Below the pieces are notes generated by a model. That model did no database searches, was not told the origin of the DNA, and saw only the letters and a list, made by a program, of their open reading frames with translations. Below, in pieces: positions 53,453 through 63,154 of a stretch of DNA of 64,000 nucleotides. Origin of the DNA: Solenopsis invicta. Its lineage: Eukaryota; Arthropoda; Insecta; Hymenoptera; Formicidae. Position numbers and translations under genes: made by a program. Every line of letters starts with the position of its first letter. Positions within the stretch are counted from its first letter, which is position 1. The stretch covers positions 21,520,728 through 21,584,727 of the forward strand of contig NC_052671.1 in the NCBI RefSeq assembly GCF_016802725.1, written 5' to 3'.

Positions 53453-54499
53453 TGTGCAAATATCCGACCGGCAACCTCTACGTGGTGCATATTGGGTAAT
53501 GCTAATGTCGGCGGTAGACGTCATTTTTCAGAAAAATGTACTGTAAAAAATGTGTTTCTTCGAAGTCTTGTATCTCGGTCAAAAAAATCGTAGAAAAAAT
53601 TTTAAAAAAAGCATTTTGTAGAAAAAATGTCATACTTTATGGCACTTGCATTGGATTTGTCGAGAAAAAATTTTTTATTGAGCTATAGGCTGTTAAAAAT
53701 ACGTAATTTCAAGGAAAAAACAGTGTATCTTTTTTGGGGCATAGTACTAAGAAATTGAAAAAATTTTTGAAAACCATTAATAACATGTTAAAGTTGAAAC
53801 TTCGAGTTTTAAAATGGTTTTTTGATTTTTTGTCTACGATGATTTTTCACGAAGTACGGATATCATTTGTAAAAATGCAGGTTTAGCTTCAAAGTTGCGT
53901 AACTCGGTCAAAAAAAAATCGTAGAGAAATTTTAAAAAAAGCATTTTGTAGGCAAAATGTTGTAGTTTATGAAGCTTTACTTGAATTATTCGAAAAAAAT
54001 TTGTTGGTCGAGCTGCAAAGTGTCAAAAGTACGAAATTTTAAGGAACAAAACAGGGTGTGCTTTTTTACTGCATAAGACAAGAAAGTTAAAAGAATTTTG
54101 AAAATCTGCTGATAGAGCTTTAAAGTTGGATCTTCAAGCTTCAAAATGCTTTTTTTATTTTTTATCTACGATAATTTTTCACCGAGATACAGTCATTTGA
54201 AAATAGCCTAATTTTTGCTGTCTTGGAAGTGTTCCCTATTTTTTTTTTTAGTAGTGTATATGTTTCTGATATGCCCTAATAAAATTTTCTTTTCAGTACT
54301 TCGATATACAATTTGGATATATTTTTTAAAAATATTGAGAATATCTTATATATTATTTTTTCTCAAAAATTTTTTATATGTGAATTCTAAAATATTCTAC
54401 AATTCTTTGATTATTCCAACATACCAGTGCTATGCGCGACGCGATATGTGATATGCGATGAGCGATATTTGAATAATCCCACATAGAAATTGACCTCCA

Positions 54500-55262
54500 G
54501 TGGATGTCCATCGCCCTTCCATACCTCCATGGGACGTCTATCTCCATGGTGGATGTCAGATGGCCGTCTATTAGAAGTCCATGAAACCTCCATAGCTCCA
54601 TGGGATTTTACTTCCATCATGGAAGTTAGATGGACGTCCATTAGAAATCCATGAAACCTCCATAGCTCCATGGAATTTTACTTCCATCATGGAAGTCAAT
54701 TAGATCTCCATTAGACATCCATCCAACCTCCATAGCTCCATGGGATTTTATTTTCATCATAGCAGTCAGATGGACATCCATTAGAAGTTCATGAAACCTC
54801 CAAAGCTCCATGAGATTTTAATTCCATCATGGAAGTTAGATAGACGTTCATTAGAAGTCTATAAAACCTCCATAGCTCCATGGGATTTTACTTCCATTAT
54901 GGAAGTCAGATAGATCTCCATTAGACATCCATTCAACCTCCATAGCTCCATGGAATTTTACTTCCATCATGGAAGTCAGATAGATCTCCATTAGACATCC
55001 ATCCAACCTCCATAGCTCCATGGGATTTTACTTCTATCATGGAAGTCAGATAGATCTCCATTAGACATCCATCCAACCTCCATAGTTCCATGGGATTTTA
55101 TTTCCATCATAGAAGTCAGATGGACGTCCATTAGAAGTCCATTAAACCTCTATAGCTTCATAGGATTTTACTTCCATCATGGAAGTCAGATGGACGTCCA
55201 TTAGAAATCCATAAAATTTCTATAGCTTCATGAAATTTTACTTTTATCATAGAAGTCAGATA
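54500..55262. repeat. 70-bp tandem repeat, about 11 copies
   Basis: CATAGCTCCATG recurs with exact 70-bp spacing at 54591, 54661, 54731, (54801), 54871, 54941, 55011, 55081, 55151 and so on. Each unit also holds TTCCATCATGGAAGT, a palindrome, and GACGTCCATTAGA-like words. Copies differ by 5-15%. Confidence 0.92.
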
Positions 55263-55263
55263 G

Positions 55264-55372
55264 ATTCCGTAAAGCATATAATGCGCATGACGTTATCCTT
55301 GTTGATCATTAGAAGTTAAACAAGGATAAAATGTTATATCACGTATATCATGCGCTCTCTGTACGGAATTTG
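55264..55372. repeat. Small imperfect palindrome at the end of the 70-bp array
   Basis: ATTCCGTA...TTATCCTTGTT inverted as AACAAGGATAA...TACGGAAT; about 105 bp. It could be a tiny MITE inserted in the array. Confidence 0.6.
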
Positions 55373-55811
55373 ATCATTATCTCTTTATCAAAACAATTAT
55401 GCAACTAATTTGTTTATAACAATTATAACAACTATGACAATTAAAAAAGCGTCATATATGTTTTTTTAGTAATTTTTCTCGGTGAATCGATTGGCGCAAT
55501 CAGTTCTCCTCTACAGTCAGTTTTGACAATTTGTTTATAACAACTAATTGCAAAATTAACTTTGGCAACGGACTTTTTACGTCATTAATGTTTTTTCATG
55601 CTTTGATACTATTTCTAATTGTTGTTTTTTGACTGATTTGGCCATGGGCAGAAACAAGTTTTAATTATTTATATAATTTATATTAAAAATATCTAAGGCT
55701 AAATAAACAAAAGGTTAATAAGAGTGTTCGCGCGATACCCAAGACGCCAGTTTTTTCTTGTTCAAATCAGCTTTACTTCAAATATAACTTTTTATTAACA
55801 ATCTCACAAGT
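55373..55811. other. AT-rich DNA within the TIR element
   Basis: No ORF or repeat recognised. Confidence 0.4.
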
Positions 55812-55885
55812 GTACGTTTAGCTCAGTGTTAAGATACTAGGTTATCGTTCCGAAGATCTTAGGTTCGAATCCCGCCAGCGCCGAT
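55812..55885 (+). pseudogene. tRNA-derived sequence (SINE head or tRNA pseudogene)
   Basis: TAGCTCAGTGTT (about 55819-55830) fits a Pol III A box and GGTTCGAATCC (55862-55872) is a perfect B box, with tRNA-like spacing. The acceptor and D stems do not pair, and the T stem pairs only partly, so it is not an intact tRNA. No SINE tail was identified. Confidence 0.5.
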
Positions 55886-56353
55886 GCGTTTCAAAAATTT
55901 ATAAAATAGTACGTAATTGTAATTAGTAAATTAAAATGTTATATGTGAAACAGTGAATACAGATTAAGCTATAAAAATAATAAAATTTGTTTAAAAAAAA
56001 ATTTTTTTTACCGTCCATTAGATGTCCACTGAAGGTCCGAACTTCCACGGTACACGTCCATTAATAATCTAAGTAACATCTGCTGAGACTCCATAAAGCC
56101 TCTACTAATAATCCACGTGACATCGGTTTGTCATCCACTAAGGCTCTATAAACCCTTTATTAATGATCCACGCAACGTCTAATGGACATCCGTTGTTAAC
56201 GTCTCATGGACGTCCAATGGACGTGCGCAATGCGGAACTGTGGATGTCTAGTGGCCGTCCATTGGATGTCCAAGAGACGTCCACTGGAAGGTCCGTACTT
56301 CCACGGCAAACGTACATTAGACGTCCATTGGAGGTTTTAGTTCTATGTGGGAT

Positions 56354-56878
56354 ACGCCATAAACGACGCTGCTTTGCGCTGCTGCGATCATAGGTCACGT
56401 TCGAACATGTATAATCGTGGTGTGAGGTCAGGTTAGTTGTGGGAGGTGGAAGTTGTAGCTGTTGTGAGACTTGTGAGTTGTGTCCGTACCAGTTCATATT
56501 ACCAGAGAAAAGACTTCTCTCTGATCTCTCTGATACTACGCAGTGCGAGATACGCGTTTCTTGATAACACGCACGAATATACGTGCAAGTTCGGTATTCA
56601 GTTCTACGTTTGGACCAGTTCGGACGTCTAGTCCGTTTTATGTAACTTTTACAACCGTCAATTTTGCATCATAGTCGGCCGCTGATTGCATCATCCCAAT
56701 CGGTCGCTAGGACGATCGCCTAATCATCGCCGTCCCGAACCTTGTATTTAGTGCTACAAAGGAAGATCTGGAATCTTACTTAATAACTGATGTGATCATT
56801 CTGAAAGTTCATCCAGCACAGAAGCGTTCTCATTGCAGATTATTTATGCAAGTATTGTGTATTATTCAATCCCTCCAT
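56354..56878. other. Possible 5' region of the downstream gene
   Basis: Locally GC-richer DNA with GTCAGGTTAG-like words often seen in ant promoters (impression). A 60-codon open stretch (about 56715-56900, ATKEDLESYLITDVIILKV) is not recognised and ends in the next MITE. No exon can be supported. Confidence 0.3.
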
Positions 56879-57025
56879 AGCCGGTATTCATAGTCAATTC
56901 TTATTTCAAGACCGTCTTAAGTAGTATCTTAAGATGTTAATATGGTTTATTCTCTAATAGGTTAATGACGTCTTAAGATACTTTGAGACGATCTTGACTA
57001 TAAAAATCGATTATGAATACTGGCC
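56879..57025. mobile_element. Palindromic MITE
   Basis: GCCGGTATTCATAGTCAATT...TATCTTAAGAT inverted at 56970-57025 with about 80% identity; arms about 57 bp. No ORF. Confidence 0.75.
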
Positions 57026-57946
57026 AATACAACGTACTTTTCATATAATTTTACTTTAATTGTTTATCATTTGGTATACATGGTAATACACACATTTAGT
57101 CTTATAGTTGTTTTCTTTGAAATGCTAGGAATACTGTAATTAGTACTAGCTTTTTGTAATTATAGTATTTATATACAATTTTATTTTAATAACAAATAGT
57201 ACATATCGTATGAATATTTTATGAATATTGAAGAATATTCGTTTGCTACTTTGTACTAAAATACTTTTTAAAGATACGAAAATGCATGTAAAAATTAATA
57301 ATAATTTTTCTGTACTTGTAAAAGAAATAAATAATTAATCCAGGCATAAATAATCCATCCTTAAAGAAACAGATAATTATCGCGTGTATATTTATTGATT
57401 ATTGATGTGTGTGTCTATAAACTGATAGTTTTATTTAACTGTTTTAATTGTAAATGTTTTTGCATTAATTGCTAACTAACTATTACTAACTATTGCTCTT
57501 TTAAAAATTAATAGTTATTCGATACTTGCTTTTCTAATTTTTTAAAACATATTTGAAAGTTTAATGTAAAATAATATTTCTTAAAAGTGGCCATTATTTA
57601 TCAATCTTTTCATATCAAATGGTTTGTTTACATTTGAAAACTTGATCCTTTGTCTAACAGCTTGGAGGAATTTTGTTTGGTCACCACAGGTCTTTTTTTG
57701 GTTGTGATTGTTACCTTTCTTCATTACGTTCCTTTCATTTGTAATCATAATCATCGCTTTAGTTTTATGTTTTTAACAGATAATTTTAAATAATTTTATA
57801 TTTAAAAGCTTTTTCCTCTACCTTACATTAATATTTCTATTTATTATGTTATATTTTATGTCTTTTCCTTTTGATATTTTGTACCTTAGTACAGAATAAA
57901 AATAGTATTTTTATTCAATATTCTATTTTTGTCCTACTTTTTGTAG
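57026..57946. other. AT-rich DNA upstream of the DUF4806-like exons
   Basis: Presumed intron or 5' region. No further coding exon could be supported. Confidence 0.4.
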
Positions 57947-58074
57947 CTATTTATTTTAAAATATTATTGCATTGTTTAATTAAGTCAAGTCTTGCGGCAC
58001 TACCATTAATAACAAAAGAAGAATTACAAAAGTTTGAAAAATATTTATCTAAAGATGACAACACAGGAGCGACT
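57947..58074 (+). CDS. DUF4806-like gene, exon A (5' limit uncertain)
   Basis: Ends with LAALPLITKEELQKFEKYLS then KDDNTGAT before donor GTAAAT (58075), phase 0. The start is set by the acceptor CTTTTTGTAG (to 57946); an alternative acceptor is AAG at 57987-57989. 'LP[L/F]..KEEL...E..L' is the typical opening of the DUF4806 domain of many insect proteins of unknown function (recalled). N-terminal exons were not found. Confidence 0.55.
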
Positions 58075-58149
58075 GTAAATGTTTTATTTACTATTATATA
58101 TTTATTTTTTGTTTACTTTATTTCCTTTTAAATATTTATATTTCTACAG

Positions 58150-58312
58150 ATTTGTTATATGAGTCAAATAATTGGACCTAAGGATAATACTAAGGAAGCA
58201 ACGTATAAAATACTGATGAAACTTATTTTGAATACATTGGCATCCAAAATTACTTTGAAAGGTGGTACCAAAATATGTTTCGATAAGCTGGCGTTATATA
58301 AAGTTGTTCCAG
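58150..58312 (+). CDS. DUF4806-like gene, exon B
   Basis: Acceptor TTTCTACAG, donor GTAAAA, phase 1. Encodes ICYMSQIIGPKDNTKEATYK, then ILMKLILNTLASKITL and FDKLALYKVVPG. The order 'GG-..-T..I...L...LA.....G..G...F..L.L...V' is how DUF4806 domains read. Residues here are conserved in pattern rather than identity. Splice sites and phases are consistent with exons A and C. Confidence 0.6.
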
Positions 58313-58555
58313 GTAAAATCTAATTATTGTAACATTTAAGAAATTATTCAAAATAATATTAACATAAATAAATATATATAATATAAAGATAATGTATATA
58401 AATATTGTATACAAAGTATAAAAATAAATTGATAAGTTTTCTCTAAAATGTTTTTGATATCTAAATTTATAACACTAACTGATTTATCTTATATACTTTG
58501 AGTTTTTCTAAAAGAAATCTAATTAAATATAAAAACTATTTTTGTATTTTTATAG

Positions 58556-58620
58556 GTGCCATTTTGAATAAAAGGCTGGAAACAGAAATCCAAGAAATTG
58601 CTGCAGCAACTTCAGTATGA
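58556..58620 (+). CDS. DUF4806-like gene, last exon
   Basis: Acceptor TTTTTATAG; completes the Gly codon and encodes AILNKRLETEIQEIAAATSV followed by TGA at 58618-58620. An amphipathic C-terminal helix ends the protein. A 3' UTR of about 80-90 nt follows to the poly(A) signal. Confidence 0.6.
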
Positions 58621-58678
58621 TTAAAACAAGTTCCTCGGCGTCGCCAAGATGACGGCAGTATGGGAAGAAGGACAAAGA

Positions 58679-58684
58679 AATAAA
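58679..58684 (+). terminator. Poly(A) signal of the DUF4806-like gene
   Basis: AATAAA 58 nt after the stop codon; cleavage expected at about 58700-58715, directly before the solo LTR that starts at 58717. Confidence 0.6.
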
Positions 58685-58716
58685 GGCTTTATTGAATTTA
58701 AAAGATATTAACAAAT

Positions 58717-59925
58717 TGTAACGACCGTACTTCGCGTACGGACGGTTGGCGGTGCGGGAACGGGCGCGAAAGGTCGCCTGGAGGAACTAGACATTGTTTT
58801 AGGTTGATATGTAACAAAGAACGTTTATTCAGCACTTGAGACGCAGTGAGACCTACATAAGTCGGGTACATTTATTGTCGGTAGTACGCAGTACTGTCGG
58901 CGGTGAGACAATCCAAAAATCCGGAGACGCGATCGGGCGGTAATCAAAACGCGGAGCTTAACTAGTAATAAAGACGCGCGGACGGACGTGACAAAGAACT
59001 TCGAAAATCTATTTACATGCTCGGTGAACGCGATACAGAAATCTATTTACAGGCTATTTATATAACGCACCTGCCGCGCGAGACGCGGTTCGCGGAACTG
59101 CGTTGGATCCTTTTCTTGGAACCCCGGCGGCCTTGTTGTTGTGGCCGTGACACTAGTGTGAGACGCGGTGCAGTAAGCGGGGCGCGGCGCGTACACGGAT
59201 CCGTGCGTTGACTTCGGCTTTTCGCGCGGCCCGTCGCGAGGCGGTTAATACCGCGAGTGGTCGCCGGAAGACACTCCCTCACGCCAAGTGCGCTTGGTGC
59301 AGGCACGGAGCACCGTACCCTCGTACGTGAGGTGGCGTCGGACTCGGGAGGCTTAGAGGATGAAAGTCGCCTTTTCGTTAAGTGCCTTGACAGGGCCCAA
59401 GTTCTTCTTGAGCCCAGTTCGGCGAGTCGGGAAGTGGAGTCAGGATCGGAGGCGGAATCGGTTGCGAGCTAAGTGACTTAGCGGAGACCGAGACGCTCGA
59501 TCTCAGTAGCAACCTAGGGCTTCTAGTCGGCGGACCGGCCAGAAACGGATAAGATCCCTGCCTCCGGCGAACGCTGCCTTATATACCCGAGAGTCGTGAC
59601 GAGGGGATGTGCGATGTGCTACGGCGAAGCGGTCCGACGGCAGCATCCCCGCCACTCGATCTCGGGTCTCTTGCTTCGGGCCACGCGCGTAGAGCGTGCG
59701 CGCGGAGACGAGAGCGCGTGCGCGCGGAGACGAGAGCGCGTGCGCGCGGAGACGAGAGCGCGTGCGCGCGGAGACGAGAGCGCGAGAGCGATCGTTCGTT
59801 TGTTCCGATGTCGTGTAATCTTATTAGGCGCCATGCGCCGTTAATTGCCGTCCGGCGGGTGTTCGGCCGGACGGCTCGGACGGTTAGGCGGTCCAGGGGG
59901 GGAGATTGGAAGGCGGTTCGTTACA
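58717..59925 (-). mobile_element. Solo LTR (Gypsy type), 1209 bp
   Basis: TGTAACGACCG start and GGTTCGTTACA end, flanked by AAAT on both sides (58713-58716, 59926-59929). GC-rich, unlike the flanks. The complement carries AATAAA near 58827, so its sense strand is minus. It contains four exact copies of a 22-bp unit (GTGCGCGCGGAGACGAGAGC...) at about 59698-59785. No internal coding region: a product of LTR-LTR recombination. Confidence 0.82.
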
Positions 59926-59929
59926 AAAT

Positions 59930-60666
59930 TAAAGAGCAAACAAAGCTTTGCCGAGTGAATAACGAAATCGCCGTATCTTAAAATTCGTTTGTTTTAAAGT
60001 TTGTTTACTCTTATGTGAGTAGTTTTCAGCCAATGAGTAATTTGATTGTATTGCTTAAATAAAAAATCAAAGATTTAATTGACCAGTATTATATTTGTTA
60101 CAGTTTGCAAGAATATAATACTCCGTGACTTTAATTTGTTTTGAAAAACGGTATTTAACATTATCATCTTTCTTGATAATAACAAGAATTTTATTATTTT
60201 ATAAAATAAACTACTCATTGAAAACTTGACAGTACATATATTGTTTTTATGAAAAATTTTTTCTTCAGCCTTGTCATGTTACTATCTGAAATGTTATGTA
60301 TATTACGTATTATATATTATTCATTCAAAAAATTTTATTACTATGTTTAAGGGGATGCTAAAGTGACCGGCGAACTCAATCGAGGTCGGTCTAGACTCTA
60401 ATGATCCTGCGACATCTGCGGCCTTCTGTGGAACTAAATGCGACATCTGCGGATCTCTGCAGAACTAAAAATGATAAATATCGATAATACCAACATTTTT
60501 ATCGACATTTATCATATAAGCGTTGTTTCTCTTCTATTTTCACATGAGCTCTATTAGACAGATACTCTATTTCTTTTTGTTACATAACAAAAAGAGAAGA
60601 GAAGAAGTACAATGAAGTACAGCGTTTTATAAAAATTATATGCGTATGATAAACACTTATAGTATT
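59930..60666. other. AT-rich DNA, no gene seen
   Basis: Includes a two-copy repeat of TGCGACATCTGCGG...GAACTAAA (60408-60470). Nothing else recognised. Confidence 0.45.
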
Positions 60667-61145
60667 GTGTCATAATTAGCTAGTTCAAACGCCTCCGATA
60701 TTTGGTTATAACTATTCACAACACGATTTACAGCTGTGGCATTTTGTTATAACAAGCCAGCTCACAAAACGCCTCTGGCAATAATCAAAAATTGTTTATA
60801 ACTATCCACAGCACGATTTACAGCTGTGACATTTTGTTATAACAAGCCAGCTCACAAAACGCCTCTGGCAATAATCAAAATTTGTTTATAACTATCCACA
60901 GCACGATTTACAGCTGTGGCATTTTGTTATAACAAGCCAGCTCACAAAACGCCTCTGGCAATAATCAAAAATTGTTTATAACTATCCACAGCACGATTTA
61001 CAGCTGTGGCATTTTGTTATAACAAGCCAGCTCACAAAACGCCTCTGGCAATAATAAAAAATTGTTTATAACTATCCACAGCACGATTTACAGCTGTGGC
61101 ATTTTGTTATAACAAGCCAGCTCACAAAACGCCTCTGGCAGTAAT
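60667..61145. repeat. 90-bp tandem repeat, about 5.3 copies
   Basis: GCCTCTGGCA recurs at 60771, 60861, 60951, 61041 and 61131: exact 90-bp spacing. Copies are about 98-99% identical except the first partial one. Each unit contains TTGTTATAACAAG (palindromic) and GATTTACAGCTGT (E-box CAGCTG). Not open in any frame. Confidence 0.97.
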
Positions 61146-61229
61146 TACAAATGTAATTATAATTAGAACGGTTTACCGGTCTATGGAGAAAGAAACCTTT
61201 TGATATCTCATTATAGGTTTCTTACATAA

Positions 61230-61406
61230 CGTAGTTCCTCTTCGCAGACGATACGGCGGCTTCCCGTTGTCCTCCGCTGCCGCTACCGTTGTCGTAGTCG
61301 TTCACTAGCTATTATCACCAGCACTAACGACGACGACAACGGCGACGACGACGAGGACGACGTTGCCGTTACCGTTGTCGTGGTCGATCACTATTATCAC
61401 TATCAA

Positions 61407-61439
<33 letters not shown>

Positions 61440-61548
61440 TGATGTCGCCGTCGCTGCTGCCGCTACCGTTGTCGTCGTCGTTCACTATTATCACCAGCAC
61501 TAACGACGACGACCGACGAGGGACGACCGACGACGACAACAACAACGA

Positions 61549-61579
<31 letters not shown>

Positions 61580-61800
61580 AACGACGACGACGACGACGAC
61601 GGCAACGGCAATGGCGGCGGCGATGACGACGACGACGGCGACGATGACGATGACGACGGCGACGGCGGCGACGCTGCCGCAACCGTTGTCGTGGTCGTTC
61701 ACTATTCTCACTATCACTGACGACGACAACGACGACGACGATGACGACATCGCCGTCGCCGCTGCCGTGGTCGTCCATTATTATCACTATCACTGGCGAC
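61230..61800. repeat. (GAC)n/(CGT)n trinucleotide array with higher-order repeats
   Basis: GAC/CGA/ACG runs interleaved with a repeated spacer TTCACTATTATCAC[C/T]A and CCGCTACCGTTGTCGT. Roughly four higher-order units of about 100-250 bp. Poly-Asp, poly-Thr and poly-Ser frames are repeat artefacts. Confidence 0.93.
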
Positions 61801-62382
61801 CTGCTTACTCAAAATTATAATACATAATTAGATAGTATAAGAGCTAGTTTTTGCGAGATATTAAGATAAAAATAAAAGAAGAAGATTTATATTTGTAAAA
61901 GAATATATATGAAAAAAATTAAATGTAGAAAAGAATGTATACAAAAAATATATTTCGTATATTGTCACGTCCAGCTATTATTGTTATCGTCGTTGGATAG
62001 ATAGAAGGAAGGAAGCCTCGTAACCTGGAGGATAGGTCGGCGTCGTCGGTGATCGGGCCAGATTTTTCTCGATGATTCTATGAGATTAATATTTTATTCT
62101 CGATATTGAAATTAACAATGAAATCGATGCTTGATCCGGCTGAATATCGCGAGGAGCTTATAACAAAAATAAAGAAAGAGATACGTGTTTCTGAATTTGA
62201 AACTTATTGTATAAGAAATGAATAACTCGATTGAAAAGAAAAGTTAACACGCGTATTAAAATGTTGTCGGATGATGACGACCGGACTTAATGAATTGCGG
62301 ACAAAGAATGAATGAATCCGAATAGAAGAAAGGTACGTATGCCGCTCTTGGGCATAAGAGCGCTGTATCACTCCGCCGTGCG
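61801..62382. other. No gene seen
   Basis: AT-rich with a GC-richer part near 61990-62060. No repeat or ORF supported. Confidence 0.4.
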
Positions 62383-62388
62383 CGCGAA

Positions 62389-63148
62389 CCTTAGAACATA
62401 TAGTACTGGAAGGAGCATAGCCCTATCAGCCCCGTGCATTTGATTGTCCGAGAGTAGATTGACAAGGATGGAAAGATGGTGGTCCTAACTTGTAATGCGC
62501 ATGCTCCATACAGATGCGTGCACGGTTGCCATCCAAGGCATCTAAGCTAACCTTCAATTGAGCTTTGTAAGTATTGAGTTGTATTGAGTTCAGGACGCGT
62601 AATCAAAAAACCCCTTTGGAAGAATTGAACACTATTCTACAAAATTGTGACAATAATGTATTGCTACATTTGCAAGGAACGAGATCAGGCGTCTACATAT
62701 CACATGTAAGTTTAATTATTTACAAGATCTGTTTTTTAATCACAGAACAGAAATGATTAGATTAATTATTAAACAATATTTAAAGATTCGAATCCATCAT
62801 ACGAATAAGCAACTTTGCGAAAAAGATAATTATATCAGGTACAAATATACGAAACTTGTACTGTTCGATAACCAATAAATAAACATACAAATTATTATTC
62901 ACATTTGAATGCGTTTTTATTCAGTTAATATAAATTATAATTTGTCACTTGTCACTTCAATATTTTTTTATCATAAATTAGTTTTTTATTGACCTTTATA
63001 CATATACCGTTTTGTGCTATAATTCATTTGCCCGCGCTTCTCTAGTCATGCGCATTACAAATTAGTATCATCATCTATCTATCTCTGTCAATCTATTCGA
63101 CGACACTTTCAAGAGACTATGCTCCTTCCAGTATTATATGTTCTAAGG
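62389..63148. mobile_element. Non-autonomous TIR element, 6-bp target duplication
   Basis: Ends CCTTAGAACATATA (62389) and its inverse (ending 63148); arms of about 120 bp share also TAGATTGACA and TTGTAATGCGCATG. Flanked by CGCGAA on both sides (62383-62388, 63149-63154). Contains an exon-like ORF (62586-62705). Superfamily not assigned. Confidence 0.75.
62586..62705 (+). CDS. Exon-like ORF of unknown function inside TIR element
   Basis: Between a possible acceptor (GAGTTCAG, to about 62592) and a strong donor CAT|GTAAGT (62706). Frame reads TRNQKTPLEELNTILQNC, then NNVLLHLQGTRSGVYISH with no stop. Codon use and residue mix look protein-coding. No family recognised. It may be an exon of an element gene, or a host exon enclosed by the transposon. 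The N- and C-terminal neighbours were not found. Confidence 0.35.
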
Positions 63149-63154
63149 CGCGAA

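Larger units (their letters stand above)
51612..54256. mobile_element. Tc1-like foldback element with long inverted arms
   Basis: Ends CACTACT[C/A]AAAAAAAAATAGGG, TA on both sides (51610-51611, 54257-54258). Arms 51612-52847 and 53208-54256 are inverted copies that even include the 3' end of a Tc1 transposase gene. The left arm is lengthened by TG/CG microsatellites (52413-52575, 52640-52680). The core (52848-53207) holds the rest of the transposase fragment. AT-rich filler repeats AACTCGGT[C/G]AAAAAAAATCGTAG-type words also present in the element at 14254-15725. Confidence 0.85.
54473..56353. mobile_element. TIR element containing a 70-bp satellite
   Basis: Ends ATCCCACATAGAA (54473) and its inverse (ending 56353), followed by an ACCTCCANTGGANGTC motif at both sides; TIR about 35 bp. 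Inside: the 70-bp tandem array (54500-55262), a small palindrome (55264-55372), a tRNA-like segment, and, at the right, degenerate TGGACGTCCA-type repeats (56010-56340) with the same words as the left array. Target duplication unclear. Confidence 0.6.

Noticed and set aside
54374..54671. Trp/His/Met-rich repeated peptide ORFs
   Set aside because: They are one frame of the 70-bp tandem repeat with copies that break the frame elsewhere.
55812..55885. Functional tRNA gene
   Set aside because: A and B boxes are good, but the acceptor and D stems do not pair.
60667..61145. CRISPR-like array
   Set aside because: Repeats are directly tandem with no unique spacers, and the genome is eukaryotic.
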